A stretch of 64,000 bases of DNA from Euwallacea fornicatus (taxonomy: Eukaryota > Arthropoda > Insecta > Coleoptera > Curculionidae), in assembly GCF_040115645.1 (NCBI RefSeq), contig NC_089555.1:1178001-1242000 (forward strand), given 5' to 3'. Made by a program: the position numbers and the translations under genes. The stretch's first letter is position 1. Each line of letters starts with the position of its first letter. This document shows positions 33,002 to 45,500 of the stretch, piece by piece. Below the pieces are notes generated by a model that ran no database searches, had not been told where the DNA came from, and saw nothing but the letters and a program-made list of their open reading frames with translations.

Positions 33002-36000
33002 TTAAGAAGCTACATCTAACAACCTATTCAAAGAAGTGGGTATCCACGTGGACCCATTTTGGCTAAAAAATATAACATTCCTGTCTATGTAGCACTGAAC
33101 CCCACTGGTGCCTATTCGATAGACTTGTTTTGCTTCATGGTATTTATTAGGTATAGGCACAAAGAGTATTCCGCGCTCTTCGCATCGCTTTGTTACCAGA
33201 TCTTTAAAACCTTGAGGAATCGCCGCTGCTGCGCGTACGACTTCTGCGAAATTCTGCAAAAGAAATTCTCATAATTCAACATATAAACTTCTAAATGCTT
33301 ACATGAACCTTACCTCAATCTTTGGAGGGGGTGGAGGAAGGGTTGAGTTACCTTCGGCGTTTGATAGATAAGAAATAGACTCTTTGGCTCCAGGTTGTTG
33401 TATGATCCCCGCAGCTCTGCTCATCATTTCTAAAGCTTTGTGGAAGCTATCTGAAATCAGATTTTTATATTAAAAAAAAAATGTAACTGTTGCAAAAAAT
33501 ACCTTTGATTGTTGGTTGACTTAATAAATCGTCAGAAAGCATCCTTTTCCAGCCAGAATACCACTCAGTCACCTGATTATAGTTTGGGTTATGATTGAGC
33601 CACATGGCTAGAGTTTGTAACCATCGCGGAAAAAAACACTTTTCTAATATAAGCGTCATGTTGGGCATAGAGAGCATGTCCTTCCAGTCCATCACCCAAT
33701 GCCAAGGATCTAAAATTAAGACCGGAATTTCAAAAGAAACATTTGCGAAATTAAAACTTACCAAGTAATTGTTGGTGGGGATTAATAACCATCGTTTGCA
33801 TGCAATGCTGCAGCTTTGGAACAATATGTTTAACAAGGAAAGCCAGAAAAGTCCCCTGAGACAACGCTCTCTGCCACGGTTCCAACATTAGTTTGGCTGA
33901 CCTATCTGAAGGGTGCCAACCGCTCAAGGCCGAACCCAATATATCTTGGATTATCGGGTATATTCTTTCGTGTAGATGTTCATCTAAAATTGCAAAAAAA
34001 ATTATTTGCTATTAAGTCACTCATGACTTACTTACCAAGTAATGGAATCCAAGGATGGATCCATAAATGTATGGGAATGATGTCTGTAAGAGGATTCCAT
34101 CTTTTGACTTCTTCCAACATGCGTGGCATTATCATCTGGTCGAAGGTATTGTTCAATATCCATAAAGGAAGTATTGGTTTCCAGGCTTCAATAAGACTGA
34201 TCATCGGGTCACAGTCACGCGGACTCCAAGACCTAGATACAAGAGGAGAAATGCATATGTTAATATACGATATTTTTGCGTCCACAAGCCAACTATTAAT
34301 ATATTGATTTGAGATCAATTTGATATCGATAATATTTATCTAGAAAAAAAAATCCAACAAAATCCTAAATTGTTGTACACAAATCACGTAACTTACCTAA
34401 TGCAAGTTCTCATAACGGGCACCCAAGTGTGCCATATGAGACTATCGTATGGCTGAATTCCAACTTTATTACCTTCTATTGTCCCAGTTCGGTGTTTTGG
34501 CTCTTCCAAAATCGCTTTCCAATGGCTGTAGAAGTCTACGTAGTACGTCGGCTGTTGCAGTGGGTTCCAACTGGCTAAAGCAGATGTCAAAAGAGGGCCC
34601 ACTAGACCTGGGGCTAGTTCGCCTAGTTCATACCGCAGGTATTCTTCCGGGAAATCTTTCTGTTGAGAAGATAATTTATTGATTTATATTTTTGATGTTG
34701 TTCAAATGGAAGTTTGAGATATAGTAACTGAAAAACACTTTTTACCAAAAGTCCTTTGAAGATTTCGCCTATCTGGCCTAAAGAATAATCCTGAATTGGG
34801 TCCATTAATTTGTCAACAATGGTTACTATGTATTTGAGATTGTCAACCATTTTTTCTTCTTGCACAATGGTTTCTTTCACAGCAATTTCTTCTTGTTTTA
34901 AAGCGACCATCCGGTCTTGGACTTGCCTGGTATCATGATCAATTCTTATAATATCCTTTAAAATAATAATTGTAATTAAAATCACTGTAAGGACGTCCTG
35001 ATAACCATAACATACTTGCTCACACATAGCCACCAAGATGTCTAACTTGTGTTGAATTTCTGGTAGGATAAAATTTTTGCACTTTTTATGGATTACATCT
35101 TCAAAATGTTCAACCCCAGGAGGACCCTTTAACCCGCTTAGAGCATGATATCCACTCAAAATTCTTTGCTGAGGTCCTGTCATATCAATAACTTTAACTT
35201 TTGTCAGCTCACTGAAACGAAAATAATTTGTTAGAGATTTTGATACATTTTTTAATTGATACTTTATGTAAGATTATGCAAAATAAAATTACCTGGATAG
35301 ACCTAAATTTCTAAAACTTCCAGGTCTTTTTCCTTGCTCTATGACATCATCTACACTTCTATAATAGTATCGAGTTTTTTTAGAAGATACATCTGTTCTT
35401 TTCCATTTTGATGGTCCTTTCAACTCTTTTTGATCCTCATTTTTTATCTTAATTTCCTCCTTAAACAAATACATAAATTTTACAACTAGGGACATTACAT
35501 ATAATTGAACACTTACTTTGGGCTTTGCTAGGGAAGCAGCTTTTTCAGGCCCATAAGCCCCAATAGCACCCCTTCCCTTCCTCAAATGTGCCTCAACTGG
35601 AGTGGAAATACCTTGCAAATCCTTGCCTAAACCTCTGCCTGGCTCATATCCCATTTGAAGAAGCAACTTGGCACCAATTCCTTTGGTGTGTTTTTCCCAG
35701 TTTCCCATTCCTTGATTTATCAATGCAGGATCAACTTTATTTTTGGTCCTAAACCCTGCAATTTCTCCTGTGGTTTCAGTTACTATAGATTGTTGGGGGG
35801 GATTTTTGTTTCGTGATGCACCAAAGCCTGAAAAATGCTTTGTGTTGGACAATATTTAATGGACTGAAAAGGGGATTTACAACAAAACTGATCAAAGAGC
35901 TTTTGTTTGAAACTGTTTTTGAGTCATAAGTGTGTTGCTCTCCTTAGGATGTTTTTACCTAATCTTGGAGCCATTTCTTCATCAGAGTCTGAGCTATCCC

Positions 36001-36484
36001 TCGACTTAAAAGATGTTCCAGGTTGATCTTCATCAGAGGCCTCTTTCTCTGTCTTCAATTCTCCATCTGGTTTCACTTTCTTCCCTGCTTGTTGCACTCC
36101 TCCAGTCACAAATCCAATAGGGGCAGAATAGTTTTTTGGGGGTGCTTTGCCAGCTTTAAATGCCTTTTGCTTTTTTTCTTCTTCCTCTTCACTGTCATCA
36201 GCCCATATACCTGTGAACCGATCATCAAAATATTTTTTTAGATGGCGTTTTCTTTAGATGGAATTTCAAGTTTTTCTTATGAAATTAAGTGGACCTATGA
36301 GTTTGTGTTAGCAGTTGTATCTAGTATAGTCCTGAATGTCAAAATGACTGCAGTCAGAAGGGCAGTTAAAAGACTTACCATAGATTTGTTGGTGTTTGCT
36401 TAAACCATATTTGGGTCTGTTGATATTAAACTCATTTTCTAGGTCAAAATCTGTGATTTCGAATTTCTCCATTTCATCCTCCAT
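33002..36484 (-). CDS. TFIP11: tuftelin-interacting protein 11 (septin-interacting protein 1), spliceosome disassembly factor
   Basis: G-patch activator of the DHX15/Prp43 helicase in disassembly of the intron-lariat spliceosome; nuclear. Twelve exons: 36379-36484, 35959-36210, 35517-35827, 35293-35459, 35016-35211, 34746-34955, 34397-34659, 34036-34232, 33762-33983, 33503-33709, 33314-33450 and 33002-33253. They total 839 aa, the same size as vertebrate TFIP11. The TIP N-terminal region contains MEKFEITDFDLENEF, IWADDSEEEEE and NYSAPIGFVTGG. The G-patch is at about residues 163-208 (KGIGAKLLLQMGYEPGRGLG). The long helical C-terminal GCFC domain has repeated tryptophan motifs (LASWNPL, LIEAWKPILP, WHWVMDWK) and ends with the conserved ILFVPIPNKYHEAKQVY block. 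Intact. The ATG matches the family start. An acceptor-like site just upstream suggests a leader intron. Confidence 0.97.
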
Positions 36485-37721
36485 ATTTGCTTCAAGTTTT
36501 TGTCGATCACTAACGTTGAAATGTGAAATTAGAGTTTAACTTATTTAAAAGAGGGAATTAAAAAACCATAGACAATTTTTTGATTTTTGAGGAACTTTGT
36601 CACCAGGGCTGCCAGATTGCTTGGAGAGGAAATCGTAAAACAAGCGTTAAGAGAGATCGTGAGGTTTTAGTAAACCTACAACAAAATGGTTAACTGAGTA
36701 GGTGCTTCTCAATAATGACCATTTTAAATTAATTAAAACTGCTGGAAAACATTTTAATTTTCACTTGAACTTAGTTGTTTATGCATTCACCTTAATTTCT
36801 CCTTGCTACCGTTAAGCCATAAATTTTGACAGATAAACTTTAGATCATATGTCAAATGCGAAACTTTAATTCCACACTGACTTTAAAACTCGGAAATATA
36901 ATTGGTCCTTAGAAAATGGAAGTTTTAGTTGTTAAGTCCTATGTTGAGTTATAGGCAATATTTAGGCCTTTACGGCCTGAAAGTATTCTTTGTCGTAAAA
37001 CTATGAGTAATTGTATGCAACCATGAAAACCATCCCAAACTCACAATTCACTTTCTTATTTTAATTGAAGAGGTCCGAGTTAGCTGGGGTCGCGAACTGA
37101 CTAACAATTTGCGCGAGCATTGCTGATCAGCATTGATCTCGTTCTATCGTTGTTCACTTATTTGGTTTCGGCATGTAACCGAGAGAAAGAGAGTTAGCCT
37201 AACAGAAGCTAATAAGCTACTGTTAATCAGATTTCGAAGCGCTATATGGGGTATGCGGCATTCTTTTACTCTAAAATTAACTCTGAAGAAGCCGACAAAA
37301 CCGGAGTTATCTTGACTTTTGTTAAGAAAGTTGTACTTCATCAAATTAACTCGGGAAAAACATGAAAATCTTCACGGAATTCTGGAATTCGAATAGAAAT
37401 CGGGAGATCTGGCAGCTTTGTACGTCGCCATTTCTATTTTTTGTTTTCTGGGGATTATCAATCAATTTTAATGTCAAAACAATATTTGAAAACTCAGATG
37501 TTTCATCTCAGTTTATTGTAACTGATATATATACATTAAAAAAGAGACCTTCTGATCTCCAATCATTCCAGAGCATTGGAAGTGATGAGAACAGGTTTCT
37601 TTTGTCATTATCTCCGATTTCAATTTCAGGTTAGAGCTCAAAGCAGTCATTTTTCTATTTTCAATTTTATTTCGAGATTCAAATTTTTCTTAAAATTGTT
37701 GATAATAACGAAACGAAATTA
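36485..37721. promoter_or_regulatory. divergent intergenic region TFIP11 / ZNT9
   Basis: The two genes point away from each other across 1.24 kb. The open frame 37362-37634 looked like a possible ZNT9 start, but it does not join in frame and lacks presequence character. No repeat or RNA gene seen. Confidence 0.4.
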
Positions 37722-40091
37722 TGTTGCCACGGAGTTCTTCGACAGTGAGGAAGCTGTTCGTTATATATTCCTCAAAGAGCAGGAATGGCAAACCTGGTGA
37801 GTCTCAATAAAATCCATTTTGCAAACATCCAAATATACTAGATTTTGACCATTTTCTTGCAGAAATTACCTTTCGTCACCTTTGCCATTTAACCAAATTT
37901 CACCATCAAAGTATACTCCATCATCTTGAAACAACCCTATCTAAAGTCCAACATAGTTGTCGATTTAATTCAAAAGATGTGAAATCTTCAAACCCAGCTT
38001 TAGTTTCCAAATCTACAGTTGAGGAATCACCAAAAGAACTTGTAGATAAGCCCACGCCTATCTTAAAAGTCATTGCCCCCAATATAAAAGACCAGGAAGT
38101 CCAAGGTTTGGCCTCAAGTGTTGTTGCTCCAAATTTGTCTGACAAGAATGTGAAAGAGCAGAGCTTAGATGATATAAAACCTCCTGAGAAAACTAATATC
38201 ACTGCAAAATTGAAAGAGAAGCTGATTGGTACAGTGGTAGCAGATAAAAAGGATGACTTGAAGGAACAGGTTAAAGTTCAGCCTAAAAAGAGGAAAAAAG
38301 TGGACTTAACAGCACAATCACTGGAGAGGAATTTTATTACTCCTGTTCGAGCCATGGCAGACTTTTTATTGAAACCTTCAGATCTTGAGTCCTTACCAAA
38401 AACAAAAAGAAGGTCTCCTTATGAGGCTGAGCCACCCATTACTGTGTATTGGAGAAGAGATGTTGAGGCTAAGGCATTAGAAGTGTGGGGCTCAAAGGAG
38501 AATTTATTGAAGGAGTTAATTAAGAGGGATATTGAAAAAAAAAAGTATCAGCAAAGTAAGATATTGTATACTGCTAAAAACAAAATCATCTTAATTGTAA
38601 AAATTTTAGACATTTTTACTGTAAAAAGAAGATTAAGGGATTATAGAAGAGAGTTAGGGAAATCTGCAGATATAATTGAAGATGAATCGGGTTTAATGGG
38701 GAGGTCTGGAAGGGTTGTATTGACAGCTGTTGCAATGTAGGTGTAGCTCCATTATACATTAGGGGTTTCTGATAAGGGAATGGTCTTTTAGCAATGGTAC
38801 CAATTGTCTGTTTAAATTTTTTGCTTGGCTATACACAGGATCTCATAGCATGTTTTCTGAATGCATACATTCCCTAGCAGATACTATAAATCAATTAATT
38901 TTGGCATATGGAATTCATAAATCTATTCAGGTAACTATGCTCCAACAATCACTTAACAATAACTTGTTAAGATACAAATTGGATATAGATTGCAGACTCT
39001 TACCACCCCTATGGGTACTCCAATATGAAGTATGTGGCTTCCCTAATTTCAGGAGTAGGGATATTCTGCGTAGGAACTGGTCTCTCTTTTTATCATGGGA
39101 TTTCAGGGCTGTTGCATCCCCAACCAATGGAAGATTTCTTTTGGGTAAAAACTCTTCAAATAAAATCTAACAATTCTTTAAAGAGTTTTTTTTAGGCATA
39201 TTTTATATTAGGTGGGTCTTTGGTATCTGAGGGGGCTACTTGGCTGGTGGCTTTCAATTCTATAAGAAAGGGTGCTAGGGAAGTTAATATGTCAGTCAAG
39301 GATTACAGTAAGTGCTTTTTAGGGTTAAAAAAATGTATATAAAAATATGAAATTTACAGTATTTCGTGGGCAAGACCCCAGTGTTAATGTAGTGCTCTTA
39401 GAAGACTTTGCAGCAGTTGTAGGAGTAATTGTAGCAGCAGGTTGTATGGGAATTTCCTCAGCTACAAACAGTCCTGTTCCTGACGCCTTGGGTTCTCTTT
39501 TAGTAGGGTGCATTTTGGGGTCTGTGGCTTCATTTATAATATATACAAATGTCGCCGCACTGGTAGGCAGGTAAGTAAATTAGTATTTGAGAATCTAAGA
39601 CATCTTTTAAATGCAACATTTTAATATAAAGATCTATCCCAGAGGAAAACTTGGAAAAGATTAATGCAGAGTTAGAAAAAGATGTGATGATTCGGGCCAT
39701 ACATGATGTAAAGGGTATTGACATGGGGAATTATCTGGTGAGGTATAAGGCAGAACTTGATTTTGATGGTAGAGAATTGGCTAGGTCATACCTAGATAAA
39801 CAGGATTTGAATGAGTTATTGGAGGTTTGTATTGTATTCTTTAATTGCATTTGCAATCTTATTGTGCTGGTATTATTTAGGAAGCAAGGAAACTCGAGAA
39901 CATTGATCAATTAGAGGAGTTTATGTTGAAACATGGGGAGAATATTGTTGATTTGATGGGTGGGGAAATTGATAGAATTGAAATGAAATTAAGGGTAAGT
40001 TAAAAAGTTTATCAATTTTTGAAGCTAAAAATGTATGATATTTCAGAAAAAACATCCTGAAATTCGACACTGTGATTTGGAAATACTGTAA
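37722..40091 (+). CDS. SLC30A9: mitochondrial zinc transporter ZNT9 (SLC30A9)
   Basis: Cation diffusion facilitator that exports zinc from mitochondria. Ten exons (37722-37797, 37863-38555, 38610-38736, 38792-38930, 38989-39144, 39196-39307, 39360-39570, 39632-39824, 39881-39994, 40047-40091) give 621 aa. I chose the ATG at 37722 because only that frame continues through exon 2, and because its product (MLPRSSSTVRKLFVIYSSKSRNGK) is an Arg/Ser-rich, acid-free mitochondrial presequence. A Lys-rich linker precedes the family signature KTKRRSPYEAEPPITVYWRRD and VEAKALEVWGS. Transmembrane segments follow, with the zinc-site HSLAD in TM2 and LLEDFAAVVGVIVAA in TM5. A cytosol/matrix-facing tail ends RHCDLEIL, as in the vertebrate protein. 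Acceptor choice at 38988 is set by frame. Confidence 0.97.
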
Positions 40092-40325
40092 TTATATTAA
40101 CAATTTAATGTATTGATTAAATTGTAGGTACACCTATGCTTAACTGCAAATTAAGTGTTAAATTCAGTATTTTGCTTTTATTTATTTTCTTGTTAAGGTT
40201 TTAAAGATGGTAGTTTGTTTTTATTTAAGTAGTTCATATAGTTTACCTTAAAGGAGTTATTTTTTTATACATAAAGCTTATTAAAATTATATAGATGTTT
40301 TATTTCCAAAATATACAACTTAATC

Positions 40326-40958
40326 CTAATTTGTAAGGTACTTTTTGCCATACAACTGAGCCTTTTTCTCAAACACGGCGCTCTTAATTGGAGTATTCTC
40401 TTCATAAAAAGGGTTCATGGAATGCTTAATATAAGCCTCATAAATTTCATTGAAAAAGTTCTTAATGCCATCGTCATTTTTGTTATCATGCACTATTACA
40501 AATCTAATCAGGCTGGCGGTAACAAAGGCAGAAACAAACCACTGATTAAACTTATCTACAGACTTCAAGTACATATTTTGTGTTTTCCATTTGTGTTCAT
40601 CTATGAGGTCCAAGGCTGAGTGGGCAATAAATTGGTTTAAATGTCGATGATCTTCTTTCTGAAATCGGGTATGATAATTAGCACTTAAAGCCCAATAAAA
40701 CAAAATGCTGGCAAGTTTATCCAAATGATGTGTTATAGGAAAATCAAGAGATAGTAAATTGTTTGACTTAATTTAATCGTTTCTCTAGAATTAATTTTCC
40801 TGGTAAATTTGCTTAAACTTAATTTGCGGAAGTAAAATAGGGTTGGATGGTTGGTTATTAGAAATTGGTACCTTGGGGTCTTTTGCATTGGTGAACTCTA
40901 TTTCAAATAACGGCTTGTCTTTATGTCCTATGATAACAAAATAGTATGTACCGATCAT
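40326..40958 (-). CDS. TRAPPC2: trafficking protein particle complex subunit 2 (sedlin)
   Basis: Core TRAPP subunit for ER-Golgi tethering, cytosolic and Golgi-associated. Two exons (40872-40958, 40326-40658) join between codons to give 139 aa, one residue shorter than human TRAPPC2. The protein is nearly collinear with sedlin throughout: YYFVIIGHKDKPLFEIEF, then KEDHRHLNQFIAHSALDL, NMYLKSVDKFNQWFVSAF, GIKNFFNEIYEAYIKHSMNPFY and AQLYGKKYL. Intact. Its start faces the unrecognised gene at 41353 across less than 400 bp. Confidence 0.97.
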
Positions 40959-41352
40959 ACTGGTTTCTAAAACTTCTAAATTTGCTTTTGTTTCCTTTTT
41001 ATCTGAGTTATTATGAGTATTTTTTACATAATTTGAAAAATATTGGATTTTTATACTGAATTGTTTAAAATCAAAAAGTCAACAAACAATCACCTTATTG
41101 TCACTGTCACTGTCAATCATCGTAAGTAATGTTTTTACTGCGATATTATCGAGTGCTTTTATTTCTCTTTTTAATGTGACTGAACTAAAAAGGATAAACA
41201 ATTTTACTTGATACATCTAATACTAATGCATTTGGCAACATTGCATTAATCAGCTGGTGCTAAAACAGTATTTAAATTTTAAAGGTAATTTGCGTTATGC
41301 ATATACATTTAATTCATTAACAGATTAAAACAGAACTCCTAACCGCGCTTTA
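40959..41352. promoter_or_regulatory. short divergent promoter region TRAPPC2 / unknown gene
   Basis: 394 bases between two start codons that point outward, so this is probably a shared promoter region. AT-rich. No motif assigned. Confidence 0.5.
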
Positions 41353-42003
41353 ATGGTCGATAAATGCGATTCACAATGTGTGCACCAAAACCACCATAAA
41401 CCATATTTGGTTGACTCGTTAATTAAAGAGATACAAGCATGTGAAGAGGACTTTCAAAAGGCGCAAGAATCATTCACTGGGTTGTTCTTCAAGACTACTG
41501 CTTCTATCAACTCATTGGCCTTACATTTAGGAAGGCTCAAGAGGTCTGTAAATACACCAGATTCTAGTAAAGTTGGTTGGTTGGAGCCTTTTGAGGAAAA
41601 TTTAGAGATACAACATCTTCAAACCAAACTGTTCGAAAGTCTTCACAAAACTAAACATTCAATAAAGAGATCTCTTTTAAAATGTAGTAACTTGGTTGCT
41701 CAACATACCTTAATGAATATGCCATACTGTGAGTTGAAATACTACAATCAGCAACTTAGGGATCTTCATATGAAAAATGGTGATCAATCCTATGTACTGG
41801 AAAAATTGACTTATTCTGAGGCTTTACTAGATTTACAAGAATTATCTGCTATGGAAGATAATGTGGAAACTAAAATAAGAAGCTATATAAATTCTAATTG
41901 TTGTGGGGATAGTGATGAGAGAGTTTTTAGTAGTGAAGTAGAAACCATTGAAGAGTTTTGTGGAGATTACAAAGATGTTTTAAGGTCTTTTGATATAAGA
42001 TAA
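41353..42003 (+). CDS. uncharacterised helical protein, 216 aa
   Basis: One uninterrupted ORF of 216 codons, with its ATG only 394 bases from the divergent TRAPPC2 start. I do not recognise a family. The sequence is polar and helical, has no signal peptide or membrane segment, and shows heptad-like stretches (LIKEIQACEEDFQKAQ, LQTKLFESLHKTKHSIKRSLL). The N-terminus has a Cys/His cluster (CDSQCVHQNHH) and the C-terminus is acidic (EVETIEEFCGDYKDVL). Such small coiled-coil proteins include kinetochore, HAUS and BLOC subunits, but nothing here singles one out. Tandem AATAAATAAA near 42103 is a good poly(A) signal. Codon use is like its neighbours, and the lack of introns is unusual for this window. 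Confidence 0.8.
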   Translation: MVDKCDSQCVHQNHHKPYLVDSLIKEIQACEEDFQKAQESFTGLFFKTTASINSLALHLGRLKRSVNTPDSSKVGWLEPFEENLEIQHLQTKLFESLHKTKHSIKRSLLKCSNLVAQHTLMNMPYCELKYYNQQLRDLHMKNGDQSYVLEKLTYSEALLDLQELSAMEDNVETKIRSYINSNCCGDSDERVFSSEVETIEEFCGDYKDVLRSFDIR

Positions 42004-42206
42004 AAATAATACTGAAAGTAGCTGTTGAATTTTGTTTATTATTGTGTAGTAATAAGTAATATATTATGTTTTTTCTTATGTAATTGTAGCAATTTGAATT
42101 TTAATAAATAAAATTAAGATAAACTTTGGATGAGTGATGCCATATGACAACATTGTCAACTGCAGGAATTTATTTAATAAAAACAAATACACGTCATCCA
42201 CTCCCA

Positions 42207-42242
42207 TTATCTTTCTCTAAATACACGAATAGAGAAAGATAA
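42207..42242. repeat. perfect 13-bp inverted repeat
   Basis: Arms 42207-42219 and 42230-42242 are exact reverse complements (TTATCTTTCTCTA / TAGAGAAAGATAA) around a 10-base loop. It lies between the poly(A) region of the uncharacterised gene and the LRPPRC start. Confidence 0.85.
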
Positions 42243-42514
42243 CTACAGAGGCGCTATGTAAAAAGATTAAGAAATTAAAACAGACGCCATTTTTCAAAAG
42301 ATAAGATGTTTTGTTTCAGCACCAAGCTTCTCTAAAATTGCAATAAGTCTCGTACAATTAAATAACCAAGAGTCTCAATAACGCGGTACGAAAGTTTCGC
42401 TTGTTTAAAGTCAATCTAGTCTCCATTTGAAGAAAACCGCGCAGATTACATCAGTCAACCTCGCCCCCACCTCTACCCTTTCCATCACTTTCGTCAAAAG
42501 TACCAAACACGAGG

Positions 42515-45500
42515 ATGGCATCAATTTTGAGATCTTCGAAATTCGTAAGGTATATCGCTGGTTTTGCAAGGAATGTGGTCGTGAACACCCCCAGAGAGCT
42601 CGACGGGAACCTCGTCAACTCCGCCACTGCACAATGTTACTGTGGAGCTATTCCCAGGTACTCAAATGGCATTACTTTGTAGAATAGGTTATAAACAGCT
42701 CTGTAAAAAACTTTTATTACGCAATAAACCGGGAATATCATAAGAATCTTTTGGTTGTATTAGGACTTTAGCCACTCAGACCAACACTCAACATGACCAA
42801 AGTCTTGAGCGAAGATTCAAATCCTTAGATCAGGATGTGAGAAAATCTGGGCGAATATCTAGGAGGGATATTGAAGATGTGTTGGAGGAGATAAGGAATG
42901 CTCGATCTGCGACAAGTTCACAGTCACTTTTGGGTACTTTTATTACATTTTAAAAATATATGTAGCTTGAGTATTGAATTTCAGTCATTCGATGTTGTGG
43001 CACCTTAGTTCCTGATGAACTACCAGAAGTGAGAACAAAACTAGTACAAGAAATATGGAACACTTTAATCAAACTGAACCTTCCAATGGATGTTTCTCAT
43101 TACAATGCTCTTTTAAGAGTTTATTTAGAAAATGAACACCCATTCTCTCCTACTGAGTTTCTCAAAGAAATGGAGAGTAGAGGAATAGAGCCTAACAGAG
43201 TTACTTACCAGAGATTAATATCTAGGTATTGTCAGGATGGAGATATTGAAGGGTCCACTAAAATCTTGGAATACATGAGAGAGAAACAGATGCCAGTAAA
43301 TGAGAATGTATTTAATGCACTTATTTTTGGGCATTCACAAGCAGGGTAAGTAAAATTTTTCTCCTTCTCTGCTGAAAGCTTTCATTAAGGAAATTTAAAT
43401 AAAAAAAACCTCTGTTTTCTAAAATCTCTCTAACAAGCAAAAACTATAGGATACCATAATCTGAACTTCATAATTTTTCCATGAATGTCTGAAAATATCT
43501 GATAAGTAAAAACAACATTTTAAAGACTAGATTAATATAAATATGGTAATAAGGACTGTGATGAGTCCACCAAGTTGTTTTGGCACTTACTATATAGAAA
43601 CATCAGTGTTTGCTTGTAAGAGCTTTCACAGTATTCATGTTTTAAAATATATTATTAATTAGGGATATGAATTCAGCCCATGGAATTTTGGCTGTTATGG
43701 CCCAAGCAGGCTTGGAGCCTAGTGCAGACACTTACACCACACTACTATGTGGTTATGCCAGAAGTGGGGACATGGACAAAATTAATGCTTTAATTAATGA
43801 GTGTGAACAAAAAGAGATTTATCTATTGGATAAGGATTATTTAGATATTGTGTACTCACTGGCAACTAATGGGCACGAGCAGTATGTTCCAGAAATTTTG
43901 TCTAAAGTGAAGAGAACAATTGGTTACAATCAAGACGCCATAAATTTCATTTTGAGATTGATAAATAAAGGAAAAGACGAGACTGCATTTGCAATACTTC
44001 ATACTATGCTGAGATCCACAAAGCCTGATGGCACTATCATGCCTGTAGGGAATTTCTTCATTCGGCAGTTAGTGAAGATTGATAGAGATGTAGATACTGT
44101 GGTATCGTATTCTAAAAGACTAGAAGAGCATGGCATGTATGAAAAGGGAATACTTTTAGCTACAGAAATAAGCTTAGAGCTTGGTAGGGAAGAGCTAGCA
44201 TATGCATTAATGGAGCAGATCAAGCAGCAGGGCTATGAAATTAAACAACACTTTTTCTGGCCTTTGATTATTGCTAATGCCTCAGACAAAACAGGAAAAG
44301 GTATTGTCAATGTTTTGAAGAGAATGCAAAGCTTTGATCTCATACCAAGTCAGGAAACTTTAAGAGATTGGGTGTTGCCCAATCTGAATGGCAGTAGTAG
44401 CAAAGTGCTTTCAATACTCAGGGATGCAAATGTGTCTCTAGGGTCTTCAGCTTGTGGGTTGGTTGCTAATTTATTATTGAAAAATGAGATTTCTGAGGCT
44501 GCCACTATAGCCTCCAGTGTAAATGCTTATTATGTGCCTGAGCTCATAAGAAGGCCCTTAACCAATGCGCTTTATGCCACAAAAGACGTGAATTCTTACA
44601 TTACGATTCTTAGACAAGTGTATGAAAGTTTGAAGAAGAAAACTCCTCCCTCAGAACATCAGGACTATGTCGATGGACCTTCTGTCGTGGGCGCATATTT
44701 AGTCGATATATGCTCAGCTCGTCGCAATTACGTCGAATTAATCCCGGAAGTTTTGGAGCATCTTGTGGAGCAAGGCCTGAGCATCACCACAACGCATGCA
44801 GAAATTTTGGAAAATAAACTGGGGGAACAAATGACTGACCATATCTCTGACATGCTGGGCAGATTAACTTCTGGAGAATTAACACCTGCACCATTGTCAA
44901 AAAAACCCACTTACACTCCCTATTATCAGATGAATGTGGATCAGTTAGAGAAATTAGTACAGAATCTGGGGTCCAAAGGAGTGGAGACTTTGGGGTACAA
45001 AAGACGTTTGTTGACTTTGTATCACAGGTAAGTGTTTAAATTAGTGTTTTAGAATTCTTGATTATGATTTTACAAGTATTAAAAAAAAAGGTATTTAAGT
45101 TGTTTGTTTTCTCATATCTTCTTGTATATACAATTTTGTGTTTCTTTGCAAATCAACAACGGAATATTATTATGTAACTTTCTTAGGGAAATAAACTTGG
45201 AGAAAATGTTGGAACTCTTGGAGCAAATAAAACAAATTCCAAACTTTGTAGTAACGGCCGGTATTCACGCAATTCTTATGGATACTTATGCAGCTCACAA
45301 CCAATTGGATAAGGCATTGGAACACTTTAATAGTATTAAAGAGATTGAAAAGGACCAATTTCAAATTGACGAAAGTAAACTTGTTCGATTAGCCGGTTTG
45401 TTTGTCAAAAATGGAAAGATTGAGGAAGCAATTAAGATCTTGGAAGGTCAGTTGATTCTTTCAACTGAGCATCTGATAATGACTTTTTTATGTGTGCTTT

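Noticed and set aside
37362..37634. Open frame of 90 codons upstream of ZNT9, considered as the ZNT9 N-terminus
   Set aside because: It does not join in phase to the exon at 37863, and ATG 37722 gives a convincing mitochondrial presequence in the right frame.
37576..37800. Frame ending ...EFFDSEEAVRYIFLKEQEWQTW as the first ZNT9 exon
   Set aside because: Splicing at 37797/37863 in that frame creates an immediate stop; the overlapping frame from 37722 continues correctly.
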